Source: Metaruminococcus_A sp900762715
GTDB taxonomy: Bacteria; Bacillota; Clostridia; Oscillospirales; Ruminococcaceae
Length of the DNA: 5,126 nt
NCBI GenBank assembly: GCA_048204295.1
Contig: DBFBLF010000043.1
Location: 1 to 5,126, forward strand
Direction of reading: 5' to 3'
The notes beneath the pieces were generated by a model. It was not told where the DNA came from, did no database searches, and saw only the letters and a list, made by a program, of their open reading frames with translations. The position numbers and the translations under genes were made by a program. Shown one piece after another: positions 5,114-5,126 of the stretch. How positions within the stretch are numbered: position 1 is the stretch's first letter; each line of letters begins with the position of its first letter.

Positions 5114-5126
5114 ATCAAAATAAAAT

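Noticed and set aside
4920..5123. Plus-strand open frame of 67 codons
   Set aside because: Antisense to the DUF4190-like membrane protein, which has a proper ribosome binding site and family pattern.
1..5126. CRISPR array, transposase, phage or defence system
   Set aside because: No regularly spaced direct repeats, no recombinase or nuclease motifs and no terminal inverted repeats flanking a gene were found.

Overview
The window looks like chromosomal DNA of a Gram-positive, Clostridia-type gut anaerobe. The basis is strong GGAGG-like ribosome binding sites, a CCA-encoding tRNA, U-tract terminators, a cysteine-rich Lgt paralog of the kind common in Clostridia, and a cytoplasmic rhamnosidase-like glycosidase. 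The family level (perhaps Oscillospiraceae) is only an impression. All recognisable genes lie on the minus strand, so the window reads most naturally from right to left.

Right part (5126 to 3768): a small DUF4190-like membrane protein (5098-4814) is followed by a 14-bp hairpin, then a prolipoprotein diacylglyceryl transferase (Lgt) family protein (4740-3946). Four bases after the lgt stop begins a near-consensus promoter (TTGACA-17-TATTAT) driving tRNA-Arg(ACG), which ends in a strong intrinsic terminator starting three bases after the CCA.

Middle (about 3767 to 3090): roughly 680 bases without a credible protein gene but rich in inverted repeats. They include an 81-base element closed by a perfect 11-bp stem next to a degenerate tRNA T-arm-like stretch, a two-tier dyad, a possible GC-rich terminator, and a clear 12-bp terminator-like hairpin with no recognisable gene ahead of it. 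That hairpin lies about 150 bases before the next gene.

Left part (3089 to 435): one large gene encodes an 884-residue, apparently cytoplasmic glycosidase. It has a GH106 (alpha-L-rhamnosidase)-like catalytic region and a C-terminal GH2-type sugar-binding domain. No transporter or regulator accompanies it here. Downstream (434 to 33) the minus strand carries what may be a decayed small gene: protein-like segments alternate between two reading frames and end at a stop inside a terminator-like hairpin at the window edge.

The window joins a probable housekeeping segment (membrane protein, Lgt paralog, tRNA) to an isolated carbohydrate-degradation gene set in non-coding sequence beside a tRNA. 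I found no CRISPR array, transposase, phage gene or defence system. The most interesting unexplained items are the structured element after the tRNA, the orphan hairpin ahead of the glycosidase, and the frame-mosaic remnant.
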